A stretch of DNA of 64,000 bases from Marinomonas transparens (GTDB taxonomy: Bacteria > Pseudomonadota > Gammaproteobacteria > Pseudomonadales > Marinomonadaceae): contig NZ_JAEMNX010000003.1 in the NCBI RefSeq assembly GCF_016463975.1, positions 273,648-337,647 on the forward strand, given 5' to 3'. The number at the start of each line of letters is the position of its first letter. Position 1 is the stretch's first letter. Positions 55,132 to 63,676 of this stretch are shown one piece after another. Below the pieces are notes generated by a model. That model made no database searches, was not told the origin of the DNA, and was given only the letters and a program-made list of their open reading frames with translations. The position numbers and the translations under genes are program-made.

Positions 55132-56075
55132 AACCCCTGCCTATTTTACTTTCGTCCCTTTTGTTATTATCGTTAACCGCCTGCCAAACAGATGATGGCT
55201 CTCACGCAATGGGCAATATCGAGCGCGACAGAATCAGCTTGTCGGCCCCCGCTTCAGAGCCAATTATTTTAGTCAACGTAAGCGAAGGACAGCAGGTTTA
55301 CCAAGGTGATATTCTACTGCAATTGGATTCACGCAGCGCTGATGCCCTTATTGCCCAGCGTGAAGCAGAACTTGCCCAAGCGAACGCCGCCCTTAGTGTC
55401 CTTACCGCAGGTACCAGACCGGAGCAATTAAGCGCCGCATTAGCGGCCCTGAAAGCGACTCAAGCGGCCAGTAAAGAAGCGGAGCTTAAATATCAACGAG
55501 TCAGTAAACTCTACAAAAGCAAGGTGGTAGGTAAAGCGGATCTCGATACAGCAAGAGCTGCCAGAGACAGTACTAAGGCCAAAGCACAACAGACACACGA
55601 CCAATGGCTAGAACTAAAAAATGGTGCCCGTGAAGAGGACATTGCACAGGCTAACGCGAAAGTTCAAGCCGCACAGGCCGCCTTGTTATGGCAAGAAAGA
55701 GCCCGCGAAGACCTAAGCATTAAAGCCCCTATAGATGGCACCATAGATACCCTCCCATGGCACCAAGGAGATCGCGTGGCCGCTGGCACACAATTAATTA
55801 GTTTACTGTCTGCTAGCCAGCCTTACGCAAGGGTCTATTTGCCCGCCAGCGCGTTAACAAAAATCAAAGCAGGCGATATGATAGACGTCTTTGCCGATGG
55901 CATAGCAACGCCCATCCAAGGACGAATACGCAATATCCGCTCACAACCTGCTTATACTCCATTTTATGCCCTCAATGAGCGGGACAGAGCACGCCTTATG
56001 CACCTGACTGACATTGACCTGCTTAAAGCTGAACAACTGCCTACTGGCTTAGCGGTTGAGGTGCGTTTACCATGA
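55128..56075 (+). CDS. Membrane-fusion (HlyD/YbhG-type) lipoprotein
   Basis: Periplasmic adaptor of an ABC exporter, 315 residues. Lipoprotein signal with the lipobox LTAC (Cys19). A lipoyl-like barrel is split around a coiled-coil hairpin (about 70-175, rich in Ala, Gln, Glu and Lys), followed by IKAPIDGTIDTLPWHQGDRVAAGTQLISL and a beta barrel. It overlaps the TetR stop and the ATPase start by four bases each. Partners are the next two genes. Confidence 0.88.
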   Translation: MKPLPILLSSLLLLSLTACQTDDGSHAMGNIERDRISLSAPASEPIILVNVSEGQQVYQGDILLQLDSRSADALIAQREAELAQANAALSVLTAGTRPEQLSAALAALKATQAASKEAELKYQRVSKLYKSKVVGKADLDTARAARDSTKAKAQQTHDQWLELKNGAREEDIAQANAKVQAAQAALLWQERAREDLSIKAPIDGTIDTLPWHQGDRVAAGTQLISLLSASQPYARVYLPASALTKIKAGDMIDVFADGIATPIQGRIRNIRSQPAYTPFYALNERDRARLMHLTDIDLLKAEQLPTGLAVEVRLP

Positions 56076-57022
56076 ATGCCTCAGCTCACCAAGAACTAGA
56101 GCCGACAGAATACGTCATCGAGGCAAAAGGGCTGAGCAAATGCTTTGGTGACAATATTGCAGTCAACAAGCTCGATTTAAAAATCCCTAAAGGCAGTATC
56201 TATGGCTTTCTTGGGCCAAATGGCTGTGGTAAATCCACCAGCATTCGTCTACTCACTGGTTTATTAGAAGCCAGTGAAGGTGAGGTCAATATTTTAGGCC
56301 AGCCACTGCTAGGGCATGAGGAATCCCTCAAAAAACGCATTGGTTATATGACGCAGAAGTTTTCTTTATACGACAACCTAACCGTACAGGAGAATCTCAA
56401 CTTTGTTGGTGCCATCTATGGTTTCGCTGGGCGGAAGAAAAAAAATCGCATCGAAGAACTACTCGCCCTATACGACTTAGAGAAGCAGACAAAACAGTTC
56501 GCTGGCTCCATGAGCGGCGGCCAAAAACAACGCCTCGCTTTGGCTTGTGCCACATTGCATTCCCCAGAACTGTTGTTTCTCGATGAACCCACGTCGGCTG
56601 TTGACCCTGAAAACCGTCGGGAATTCTGGGAAAGATTGTTCGACCTTTGCGACGCTGGCACCACCATTTTGGTGTCCACCCATTACATGGACGAAGCCGA
56701 ACGCTGCCATGCTCTCGCTATTATGGAAGAAGGAAATAAACGCGCGGACGGCTCACCTCAAGCCTTAATGGACGCCATGCCTGCCACCGTGGTGGAAGTC
56801 AGTGGTAATCAGTTAAGGCAGTTCAAACAGACCCTAATACAGCATCCTGACATCCTATCCGCCGCACAAATTGGCTCCCACCTTAGGGTATTAGTAAAGC
56901 AACAAGTAGCTGACCCTCTTAATTTCATCTCACAACTCAGTCAGGGTCGGGAAGCCCTATTGGCTCGCCCTAGCCTTGAAGACGTCTTTGTCGCCTGCAC
57001 CGGAGGTCGTCATGTGGATTAG
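56072..57022 (+). CDS. ABC exporter ATPase (YbhF-type)
   Basis: 316 residues, a single nucleotide-binding domain. Walker A GPNGCGKST at 48-56, signature MSGGQ at 147-151, Walker B LLFLDE at 167-172 and the switch His in VSTHYMDEAERC. The tail carries the DUF4162-like region of drug/export ATPases. E. coli YbhF has two domains; here there is one. The last 11 bases overlap the permease gene. Confidence 0.9.
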   Translation: MNASAHQELEPTEYVIEAKGLSKCFGDNIAVNKLDLKIPKGSIYGFLGPNGCGKSTSIRLLTGLLEASEGEVNILGQPLLGHEESLKKRIGYMTQKFSLYDNLTVQENLNFVGAIYGFAGRKKKNRIEELLALYDLEKQTKQFAGSMSGGQKQRLALACATLHSPELLFLDEPTSAVDPENRREFWERLFDLCDAGTTILVSTHYMDEAERCHALAIMEEGNKRADGSPQALMDAMPATVVEVSGNQLRQFKQTLIQHPDILSAAQIGSHLRVLVKQQVADPLNFISQLSQGREALLARPSLEDVFVACTGGRHVD

Positions 57023-58142
57023 AATCTATGCTATTTTCACCAAAGAATTAAAACAACTGTCCAGAGATAGAATGACCTTCGGCTTGATCATCATGATCCC
57101 CCTGGTACAACTTATGTTGTTTGGTTACGCGATCAACACCACGGCGCGACACATACCCGTTGGCTTGATCGACCTCAGTCAGACCTCTGAAAGCCGAGCC
57201 ATTGCACACGCGATTACCGCCACCCAATCTGTCAACTTCACTGCTCGTTATCGGTCCATAAAAGAAGCCGAAGTAGCCATTACTCGAGGCGAAATTAAAG
57301 CCGTACTTTATTTACCAGCTGATCTGACTCGTCGATTATTCAGCCATCCATTATACGACCATCAACAACCTAACTCACCGCTCACTCGACCGGTGGGGCA
57401 ATGGATAGTCGATGGCTCCGATACGGTGATTGCCTCAAGTATTCGAGCATTGCGAAATATGCCCTTAGACGAAGTGGCTAATCATGCGGTAATACGAACC
57501 GCCCCTAGCTTTGAAGTAGTGCAATACTTCAACCCTGAGCAAAGAACCGTGGTCAACATCGTACCGGGATTAGTCGCTGTCATTCTTACCATGACAATGA
57601 TTCTCTTCACCTCTGCCGCTATCGTTCGGGAGCACGAACACGGCAATATGGAATTTTTAATCACCACACCAGTACGTTCGATAGAATTGATGATTGGCAA
57701 AATTACGCCTTATGTTTTAATCGGCCTTATACAGGTCAGTATTATTTTAAGCGTTGGTCACTGGGTCTTTTCCGTGCCTATTAGAGGCCATCTGCTATCA
57801 CTACTAGGTGGCTCCATTTTATTTATCTTTGCCAGCTTAACCCTTGGTCTGGTGCTCTCCACCATTGCCAAAAACCAACTACAGGCAATGCAGATGACCA
57901 TCTTCATTCTGCTACCGTCTATTTTGCTTTCAGGTTTTATGTTCCCTTATGACGCCATGCCAGTCGCCGCCCAATGGATAGCGGAAGCACTGCCCGTCAC
58001 TCATTTTATGCGTATGATTCGCGCGATTGTCTTAAGAGACGCCAGTATTCTATTACTAGGTGAAGATGCGTTATGGTTAGGCTTGTTTACGGTAGGTGGA
58101 ATAATCATTGCGTCATTACGCTTTAAAAAGAAACTGGAATAG
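57012..58142 (+). CDS. ABC-2 family exporter permease (YbhS-type)
   Basis: 376 residues from the ATG at 57012, which has GGAGG five bases upstream. One helix near the N terminus, a large periplasmic domain (about 45-180), then five helices with the ABC-2 signature EFLITTPVRSIELMIGKITPYVLIG. E. coli has two permeases (YbhR, YbhS); only one is encoded here, so a homodimer is likely. The export substrate is unknown; drugs or lipids are family options. Confidence 0.9.
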   Translation: MWIRIYAIFTKELKQLSRDRMTFGLIIMIPLVQLMLFGYAINTTARHIPVGLIDLSQTSESRAIAHAITATQSVNFTARYRSIKEAEVAITRGEIKAVLYLPADLTRRLFSHPLYDHQQPNSPLTRPVGQWIVDGSDTVIASSIRALRNMPLDEVANHAVIRTAPSFEVVQYFNPEQRTVVNIVPGLVAVILTMTMILFTSAAIVREHEHGNMEFLITTPVRSIELMIGKITPYVLIGLIQVSIILSVGHWVFSVPIRGHLLSLLGGSILFIFASLTLGLVLSTIAKNQLQAMQMTIFILLPSILLSGFMFPYDAMPVAAQWIAEALPVTHFMRMIRAIVLRDASILLLGEDALWLGLFTVGGIIIASLRFKKKLE

Positions 58143-58151
58143 CGGCTAGAC

Positions 58152-59123
58152 TCAGCTTATTTTTAGTTTGTTCGCACTCTTATGCTCGTACATGGCCACA
58201 TCAGCGGCTTCTATCATGTCATCTAATGATTTGCTTATATCGCTTGAAAAAGTCGCCACACCTGCACTGCATAAAACTTTATAGGGTTTATCAATGCGCT
58301 GATTCATTTCAATAATGGCATCATCAAACTGTTTTAAAATCGCCTTCACCTCTTCAGCATCAGTATCCGACAACATCACCACAAATTCATCACCACCCAA
58401 GCGACCAATCACATCACTTTCTCGAAATGTATTTTGCATCACCTCGGCAAACTGAATTAATGCAAAATCGCCTTCATGGTGGCCATGCAAATCGTTAATT
58501 GGTTTAAAGTCATTTAGGTCAAATAAAATAAAAGTCATCGACATGTTTTTACGAATACACACCTGTTGAGCATGCTCTGCCAACGAAAAAAAACCACGTC
58601 GGTTAGAGATCATCGTCAATTCATCCAAAGTGGCCAATTGTATCGCCTTAATTTCCTGCTCAATCATCGCGCCCAAGTCTTCTAATAAAAGCTTATCCTC
58701 TTCTTCTAATATCTTGGGTTTAGAATCAATCAGACACAGGGTACCTAGGTTGATACCGGGTCGAAGTTTTAGAGGGTAGCCCGCATAGAAGCAAACATTG
58801 GGACTACCAGTGACCAGTGGATTATCAAAAAAACGTTCATCTTCCAGTGCATTGGGCACGATAAACAACCCATCTTGATTAATCGCATGACCACAAAAAG
58901 ACACCTCCCGCGGTGTCTCTGTCGCGTCTAGGCCTTGACTGGATTTAAACCACTGTCGATTTTCATCCACAATACTCACTAAAGAAATAGGAACACCAAA
59001 CATACGCTTGGCCATGCGAGTAACACGGTCAAACCGCTCCTCATGGGAGGTATCAAGAATTTGAAGTGTTCTTAAAGCGTGTAAGCGTTCGGCTTCATTC
59101 TTGGGTATTTTGGGCGTCAGCAT
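58152..59123 (-). CDS. GAF-GGDEF diguanylate cyclase
   Basis: 323 residues, soluble. N-terminal GAF domain (about 25-155; FGVPISLVSIVDENRQWFKSSQGL and LGTLCLID), then GGDEF with an intact motif at 243-247 and the inhibitory RxxD (Arg234-Asp237) five residues before it, so product inhibition is expected. Metal Asp in LFDLNDFKPINDLHGHHEGD. AAGGA precedes the ATG. Converges on the exporter operon. Confidence 0.92.
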   Translation of the reverse strand: MLTPKIPKNEAERLHALRTLQILDTSHEERFDRVTRMAKRMFGVPISLVSIVDENRQWFKSSQGLDATETPREVSFCGHAINQDGLFIVPNALEDERFFDNPLVTGSPNVCFYAGYPLKLRPGINLGTLCLIDSKPKILEEEDKLLLEDLGAMIEQEIKAIQLATLDELTMISNRRGFFSLAEHAQQVCIRKNMSMTFILFDLNDFKPINDLHGHHEGDFALIQFAEVMQNTFRESDVIGRLGGDEFVVMLSDTDAEEVKAILKQFDDAIIEMNQRIDKPYKVLCSAGVATFSSDISKSLDDMIEAADVAMYEHKSANKLKIS

Positions 59124-59481
59124 ATCAATTCCTTATGACTACCTATCAGCTAATGAGAAGATTAATTAACTATAGCAACGATTAAAAAATGTACAAGAAT
59201 ACTAAACTATCCCTCCCTTTCAATTTTCCATTCTGGTCATGGCTGCCGAAATCACACCCCATTGTGGCGCCACGGAAGGACGAATCATGAGAGCTATTTA
59301 CGATGGCGACGACTCAATGACAGCAAACCAAGTTACTTGGCTTGGGGACTAACAGAAGACCGCTTACTCCTTCCTAGATTTAACCCTCTACAAGCTTTAC
59401 AAAATATAGTCTGGTCATTAGAGTTGGCTTCCATTATTTTGCTTAGCCTATTACAACTTTCAATACGACAAGGATTTCACC
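59124..59481. other. Gene-free stretch before the phosphatase gene
   Basis: About 360 bases between the GAF-GGDEF gene and the next gene. A 37-codon frame starts at 59239 (MAAEITPHCGATEGR) and a longer frame at 59262 overlaps the phosphatase start; neither has a ribosome site or a recognisable protein. The promoters of both flanking genes must be here, but I cannot place them. Confidence 0.4.
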
Positions 59482-60963
59482 ATGGCAGATACTACCCAAG
59501 AGTACCAAACAGACACCAGTAAATGGGCGATTGCGGTACACAGAGTCACCTCTACAAGCGTCGAAATATGGGTCGGATCACTCTACACTACCCTTATCAA
59601 ACCCAAAATGGCTCGCGTTTGTTTGCTTGTAAATGGTGAAGTAATACAAACAAAAGACATTACAACATCCGATTGGAAACGACCTTTTCGCAATACAACA
59701 CAGCGCTTTGTCTCACTACAAACATTCGATGACATACAACCAAACACCGCCTATACAGTTCGCTTTGAACGCTATATCTCCCCCGAAGAAGAAACCTTAC
59801 CCGTTGGCTGGGTCCATCTTAGAAATGCCTATTTCAACACCTTACCTGAAAGCATTTCGAGTGAATCCTCTTTTACTATCGGTTTAGCCAGTTGCTTTTA
59901 CCCTCACCGAGACGGCGGACGCGCAGCAGAAGCCTATCAAGCCCTCTATGAAAGAGGTGATGATGAAGTCAAACCTGACATCACCTTCTTAACAGGCGAT
60001 CAGGTGTATTTGGACATAGGTTTCGACTCCCTTTCAAGAGACCCTGATGAAATCAGGCAACGCATTGGTGATGACTACGCAACCAACTGGCAATTATTGG
60101 GTGGCATACTAAATCGAGGGGCAACCTGGATGTTGCCAGATGACCATGAATTCTGGAATGACTACCCATTTCATGATTCTCTCATTCCACAACTGCTCGC
60201 TCTAAAATTAAAAGGGGTACGAGAAACTTGGACGAAAGCGGCAAAAGACGCGGTTAAAAACATACAGCGCTCACCAAGAGTTGAAACCTTTACAATTGGA
60301 AATGATCTGTCCTTTTGCCTTGCTGACTTGCGCTCATACCGTTCTAAAAATACCTTCTTGCCCCATGCGACCTTTAAACAACTGACTAATTGGGCGGAAT
60401 CACTAACCAGCCCAGGTGTATTGGTTATTCCCCAACCGCTTATTGTTAACATCAACAAAACGGAAAGGAACCTACTCAGTTATAAGGCGCAATACAAACG
60501 CTTGCTAGAGGCGTTAGGCAGTAGTGGACAAAACATTGTTGTTTTGTCTGGCGATGTCCACTTTGGGCGGATCGCTTCCTGCCCAATAGGTGAAAAAGGG
60601 GCAACTCTCACTGAAATTATTTCCTCTCCGATGTCGAACTTGACCTATTTAAACGGCATAGCCACAACAGGCCCTGAATTCAGCCCTGAGCAATTCCCCG
60701 CTGTCGATTTTTTACCAACAGGCTGGCAGCAACAAGCAGTAACCTATGACAAAAATTTTGCGATAAGCACCAAAAAAGGCTTTCTATTTTCAGCTTATCC
60801 AAAGGAACGTACCCGAGAGCACTTTATGACTATTGGCTTTAAAAAGGTCGATCAGAAATTACAAATGACAGTCAATGCTTGGCGTATCAGAGAGCGAGAT
60901 CCTGCCAGCTATTTGCCCTTGAGCGATTTCGAGCAAGCCTATCAAGTCCTGCTAACAAAATAG
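59482..60963 (+). CDS. PhoD-like metallophosphatase
   Basis: 493 residues without a signal peptide. An N-terminal beta domain (about 15-120) precedes a calcineurin-like core with metal motifs GDQVYLD at 172-178, DDHEFWND at 220-227 and GDVH at 357-360. These fit PhoD-type phosphodiesterases, but the lack of an export signal suggests a cytoplasmic form. ACAAGGA precedes the ATG. Substrate unknown. Confidence 0.85.
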   Translation: MADTTQEYQTDTSKWAIAVHRVTSTSVEIWVGSLYTTLIKPKMARVCLLVNGEVIQTKDITTSDWKRPFRNTTQRFVSLQTFDDIQPNTAYTVRFERYISPEEETLPVGWVHLRNAYFNTLPESISSESSFTIGLASCFYPHRDGGRAAEAYQALYERGDDEVKPDITFLTGDQVYLDIGFDSLSRDPDEIRQRIGDDYATNWQLLGGILNRGATWMLPDDHEFWNDYPFHDSLIPQLLALKLKGVRETWTKAAKDAVKNIQRSPRVETFTIGNDLSFCLADLRSYRSKNTFLPHATFKQLTNWAESLTSPGVLVIPQPLIVNINKTERNLLSYKAQYKRLLEALGSSGQNIVVLSGDVHFGRIASCPIGEKGATLTEIISSPMSNLTYLNGIATTGPEFSPEQFPAVDFLPTGWQQQAVTYDKNFAISTKKGFLFSAYPKERTREHFMTIGFKKVDQKLQMTVNAWRIRERDPASYLPLSDFEQAYQVLLTK

Positions 60964-61009
60964 ATCAGATCTGAACAACGGCATTTTAAGATCTGCTATT
61001 TTCCATAAA

Positions 61010-61043
61010 AAAACGCATTGTGCTCTTGAGTACAATGCGTTTT
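61010..61043. terminator. Bidirectional terminator between the phosphatase gene and ompW
   Basis: AAAACGCATTGT (61010-61021) and ACAATGCGTTTT (61032-61043), a 12-bp stem whose loop can pair further (CTC with GAG). T-rich on both sides. Confidence 0.8.
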
Positions 61044-61171
61044 AGTCGAAAGCTTAGGGAAATGAGGGATGAATAAATATCGCCAGTCACTTATCAGAAG
61101 ACCTGATAAGCCGCGACGATAAAACTCTATAGCCTTAAACATTATTGAATAACGCGCTTCTAAGCTACGTT

Positions 61172-61816
61172 TTAAAACGTGTAACCAACGCTCACAAGAA
61201 ATGCTAATGGGTTGATGGTTGTTTTAATTGGCGGAACATTCACAGGGAAATTATTAACATGAACGTCTGTATCGATATCAAGATACCAAATAGAAGTATT
61301 AGCAAACCATTTATCGTTTAGGTCAATATCGATACCAGCCTGTATCGCATAACCAAAAGAATTATCAACAGACACGTCTGCGCTTGCTAACGCACCAACC
61401 CCTTCTTCATCTAAGAAGGTGGTGTAGTTAAAGCCGCCACCCACATAGGGTCTAATGTCGCTGTCACTGTCTGCAAAATAATACTGAGCTACAACAGAAA
61501 GAGGTAAGTGAGAAACGTTAGCCACATGCCCAGACGTTTTCAAGCTAACCTCATGGGTAAAAGGCAAACCAAGTAACACTTCAAACCCCACATTATCAGA
61601 CTTCATATAAGTTAATGTAGCGCCTATTTTTAATACATTATTAATTTCTAATTCACTATCTCCCAAAACCACATCGCTACTTTCATTCGGAGCAACATAA
61701 GCTAAACCGCCACGAACGAAAAAGTCATCAGCATTGTGTGCAATAGCATTAGCAGACATAAACATGGCTGAACTTAGCAAACCGACAGTTAAGAGAGAAG
61801 AAGATCTAGATAGCAT
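61172..61816 (-). CDS. ompW: Outer-membrane protein OmpW
   Basis: Eight-stranded outer-membrane barrel, 214 residues. Signal peptide to about residue 26 (FMSANAIA-HNADDF). Typical OmpW parts: DDFFVRGGLAYVAPNESSDVVL, LPLSVVAQYYF, RPYVGGGFNYT, GYAIQAGIDIDLNDKWFANTSIWYLDID and the terminal Phe of SVGYTF for barrel assembly. AAGGACA lies before the ATG. An 18-base palindrome (61827-61844) is in the leader. Confidence 0.92.
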   Translation of the reverse strand: MLSRSSSLLTVGLLSSAMFMSANAIAHNADDFFVRGGLAYVAPNESSDVVLGDSELEINNVLKIGATLTYMKSDNVGFEVLLGLPFTHEVSLKTSGHVANVSHLPLSVVAQYYFADSDSDIRPYVGGGFNYTTFLDEEGVGALASADVSVDNSFGYAIQAGIDIDLNDKWFANTSIWYLDIDTDVHVNNFPVNVPPIKTTINPLAFLVSVGYTF

Positions 61817-62208
61817 ATTAATGTCCTTATTTTTTAAAAAATAAATATAGCTGAACCTTAAGAAAAGAAAAATTTACAATATTTCGATGCTTTATAATCT
61901 TTATATTTTAAAGAAGTAAGCAATGTAAAACAAATAAAACTTGGTATGCGCAACGCATCAAATCAATAAACTGAAAAAAGTAAATATAAAAAAACAAGCA
62001 GCATCAGGGACAAGAAAACACAATTTATTAACACAATACACTTTTAGAAACTGCACTCTTTTACGTCGACGAAGAACCTATTTACTGGACGCGACCAAAC
62101 CGCTGGGTTGACTACCCTAAGAACGGGCGAGCTTAGATTTTGTTTTCGAGGCAAAAATAGATGAAAAAGCGGAGTTTATTGGTTGTAAATGAGCTGTTTG
62201 AGTCTATT
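61817..62208. other. Non-coding stretch upstream of ompW
   Basis: About 390 bases with no gene. It holds a perfect palindrome TTATTTTTTAAAAAATAA at 61827-61844 next to the ompW ribosome site, a very AT-rich middle, and from about 62070 a different-looking GC-richer element with dyads that abuts the truncated LysE gene. Confidence 0.5.
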
Positions 62209-62215
62209 TTAACAC
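62070..62215. mobile_element. Structured non-coding element next to truncated LysE gene
   Basis: The element contains TTTTG...CAAAA around a short loop (62131-62150) and an outer dyad AAAATAGA (62154-62161) with TCTATTTT (about 62202-62209), plus an inner GTTTAT/GTAAAT pair. It ends near where the LysE coding frame stops matching its family. It may be the end of a mobile element or MITE-like repeat. I cannot name it from sequence alone. Confidence 0.35.
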
Positions 62216-62550
62216 TCTATTGGTGCGCACAGCAGTCGTGCAAAGGTCTTGTTAGAACTCACATAATGGGACGCCTTACAACACCACATTTTAATACCTA
62301 GATTAATTAGATAAACAGCGCCAGCAATTTTTATGGCATTAAATGCCATGGCCAAACTGGATAAAATAATGCCTAAACTGGTTGCTGAAATAGCCGCAAC
62401 CAGTGAAATCACCAAGGCAATGCCAAACATGCCTGAAAGCGTTTTAAGCAAGCCATGTTGGATGACATTATTAATGGTTAACAGAAGCGCTTGACCAGAT
62501 AAGAGAACGGTGGCAACAACCACACCGACATACAATAAGTAATTATCCAT
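62209..62550 (-). pseudogene. Truncated LysE/RhtB-family exporter
   Basis: The open frame gives 113 residues with four helices. The N terminus fits the LysE family in layout (YVGVVVATVLLSGQALLLTINNVIQHGLLKTLSGMFGIAL), though the usual Pro-Gly-Pro motif is changed to SGQALLL. Intact members have about 205 residues; here the frame ends soon after the third or fourth helix with an unrelated tail (LLCAPIEC). AAGGAG lies before the ATG. The 3' half appears lost where the structured element begins. Confidence 0.6.
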
Positions 62551-62584
62551 ATATACTCCTTAGCAAAACGTTAAGCAACGCCTG

Positions 62585-62959
62585 CTATTCAAACTGTTCC
62601 CATCGATTTTGAACAATAAAAAGTAAAATTGCCCCACCAGTTAAACTGACTAAAAACTCAGATGCAGCAACACCGATATATAAGTTAATCAAGAGCGATA
62701 CAGCGAGTACGACAAAAAAACCATAAACCCCTATCTTTTTCCATGCCCAAACTAAAGAGGTAAATACCATACTAAACACATTCAACACACCGAGAAAATA
62801 GAGCAGACCCACCGATGCTTTAGGATAAATCTTAATAATGGCTTCCGGTATCGTGAAATAAGTCATTGCCATGATAGGCATGGTAACAAATATTAAAATG
62901 GCAAAAGCAACGATTAAAAAACCTCGTGCTTTTTCTGGTTGTTGATTCGTGATTCCCAT
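62585..62959 (-). CDS. Small membrane protein of unknown function
   Basis: 124 residues with four helices (about 14-35, 47-68, 76-95 and 98-115). No family recognised. GAGAGA lies just before the ATG. Its start overlaps the stop codon of the dead antitoxin gene (TAATG), so it once may have been the second gene of that unit, in the place where a toxin would be expected. It is not like any toxin I know. Confidence 0.55.
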   Translation of the reverse strand: MGITNQQPEKARGFLIVAFAILIFVTMPIMAMTYFTIPEAIIKIYPKASVGLLYFLGVLNVFSMVFTSLVWAWKKIGVYGFFVVLAVSLLINLYIGVAASEFLVSLTGGAILLFIVQNRWEQFE

Positions 62960-63222
62960 TATTCTCTCTCATTGTCTTTAAATAGATTAGCACCATCATC
63001 ACATTCACCAACAGAAGTGTCCATTCCTTCAAGTATAGACTTTCGTATGGTAGGTACTGACAGCAAAAACCGTGTTTCCTGAATAGCAGACCCACCTTAT
63101 TCAGATACTAAAACAACATAATTACGTTTACCTGTAAGCATGACTGCTTGATGCAAGGCTGCCGTTTTATCAATAAGCCGCTATAAACTATCAAGCATCT
63201 CGGTTGCCGTAATCCCAACCAT
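62959..63222 (-). pseudogene. Degenerate YefM/Phd-type antitoxin
   Basis: Read on the minus strand from an ATG at 63222, the frame gives MVGITATEMLDSL, stop, RLIDKTAALHQAVMLTGKRNYVVLVSE, stop, GGSAIQETRFLLSVPTIRK, then SILEGMDTSVGEC, and ends at TAA. This is the YefM pattern ITATEAR-NLYRLIDE...PVxITGKRNxAVLVSEEDW-AIQETLYLLSxPGMRESI-EGM. The TAG (63181-63183) replaces the aromatic codon before RLID, and the TAA (63097-63099) a Glu/Trp-region codon. The gene cannot make a full protein. No YoeB-type toxin follows. Confidence 0.75.
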
Positions 63223-63622
63223 CACATGACTCAAAAATAGTTAATTTATGAATAAATTGTACGCTATCAAAAGCGTTCGCCAATCCGCATGTCACGGTAT
63301 AACAAAGCGACGATCAGAGCATGCCTAGACACTCTGGTGAAGATTATCCTTAACCAGATTGCCTGATATGATTAACTTTGAGAGGTGGGCAGCCTATTAG
63401 ATCGTGACTCTTGTATTCATAAAAATTAACTAGAAAAGACCAAGGTCAATTAATAAGAAAACTAAAATCTCCCTAAAAATTAACCCTGACACCCACTTTA
63501 CAATACGTCCACGCTCAAGCTGAACGCCTTGCTCGGAGAGTTTCAAGTAACAGCAAGGTAAGCCATTGCGGTAAGGAATACTCGCTTTAAATGTACCTTT
63601 TCTCCTACCAGAAAACAAAATG
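63223..63622. other. Gene-free stretch
   Basis: About 400 bases without a supported gene. A minus-strand frame at 63430-63654 crosses a terminator stem and has no ribosome site. No tRNA or repeat was seen. Confidence 0.4.
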
Positions 63623-63641
63623 GCCTTCTGATTCAGAAGGC
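63623..63641. terminator. Terminator of the gene at the right edge
   Basis: GCCTTCTG (63623-63630) and CAGAAGGC (63634-63641), an 8-bp stem with a 3-base loop. Plus-strand tail TATTTTTTT; minus-strand tail CATTTTGTTTT. It lies 36 bases after the stop of the minus-strand edge gene. Confidence 0.65.
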
Positions 63642-63676
63642 TATTTTTTTGCACTGCTTGCTATCAATAATAGTAC

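Noticed and set aside
59262..59522. Open frame of 86 codons before the phosphatase gene
   Set aside because: No ribosome site, no family pattern, and it overlaps the start of the better supported phosphatase gene.
62070..62215. Integron attC site in the structured element
   Set aside because: The RYYYAAC/GTTRRRY core sites of an attC are not present.
63430..63654. Minus-strand frame of 74 codons
   Set aside because: It runs through a clear terminator stem and has no ribosome site or recognisable domain.
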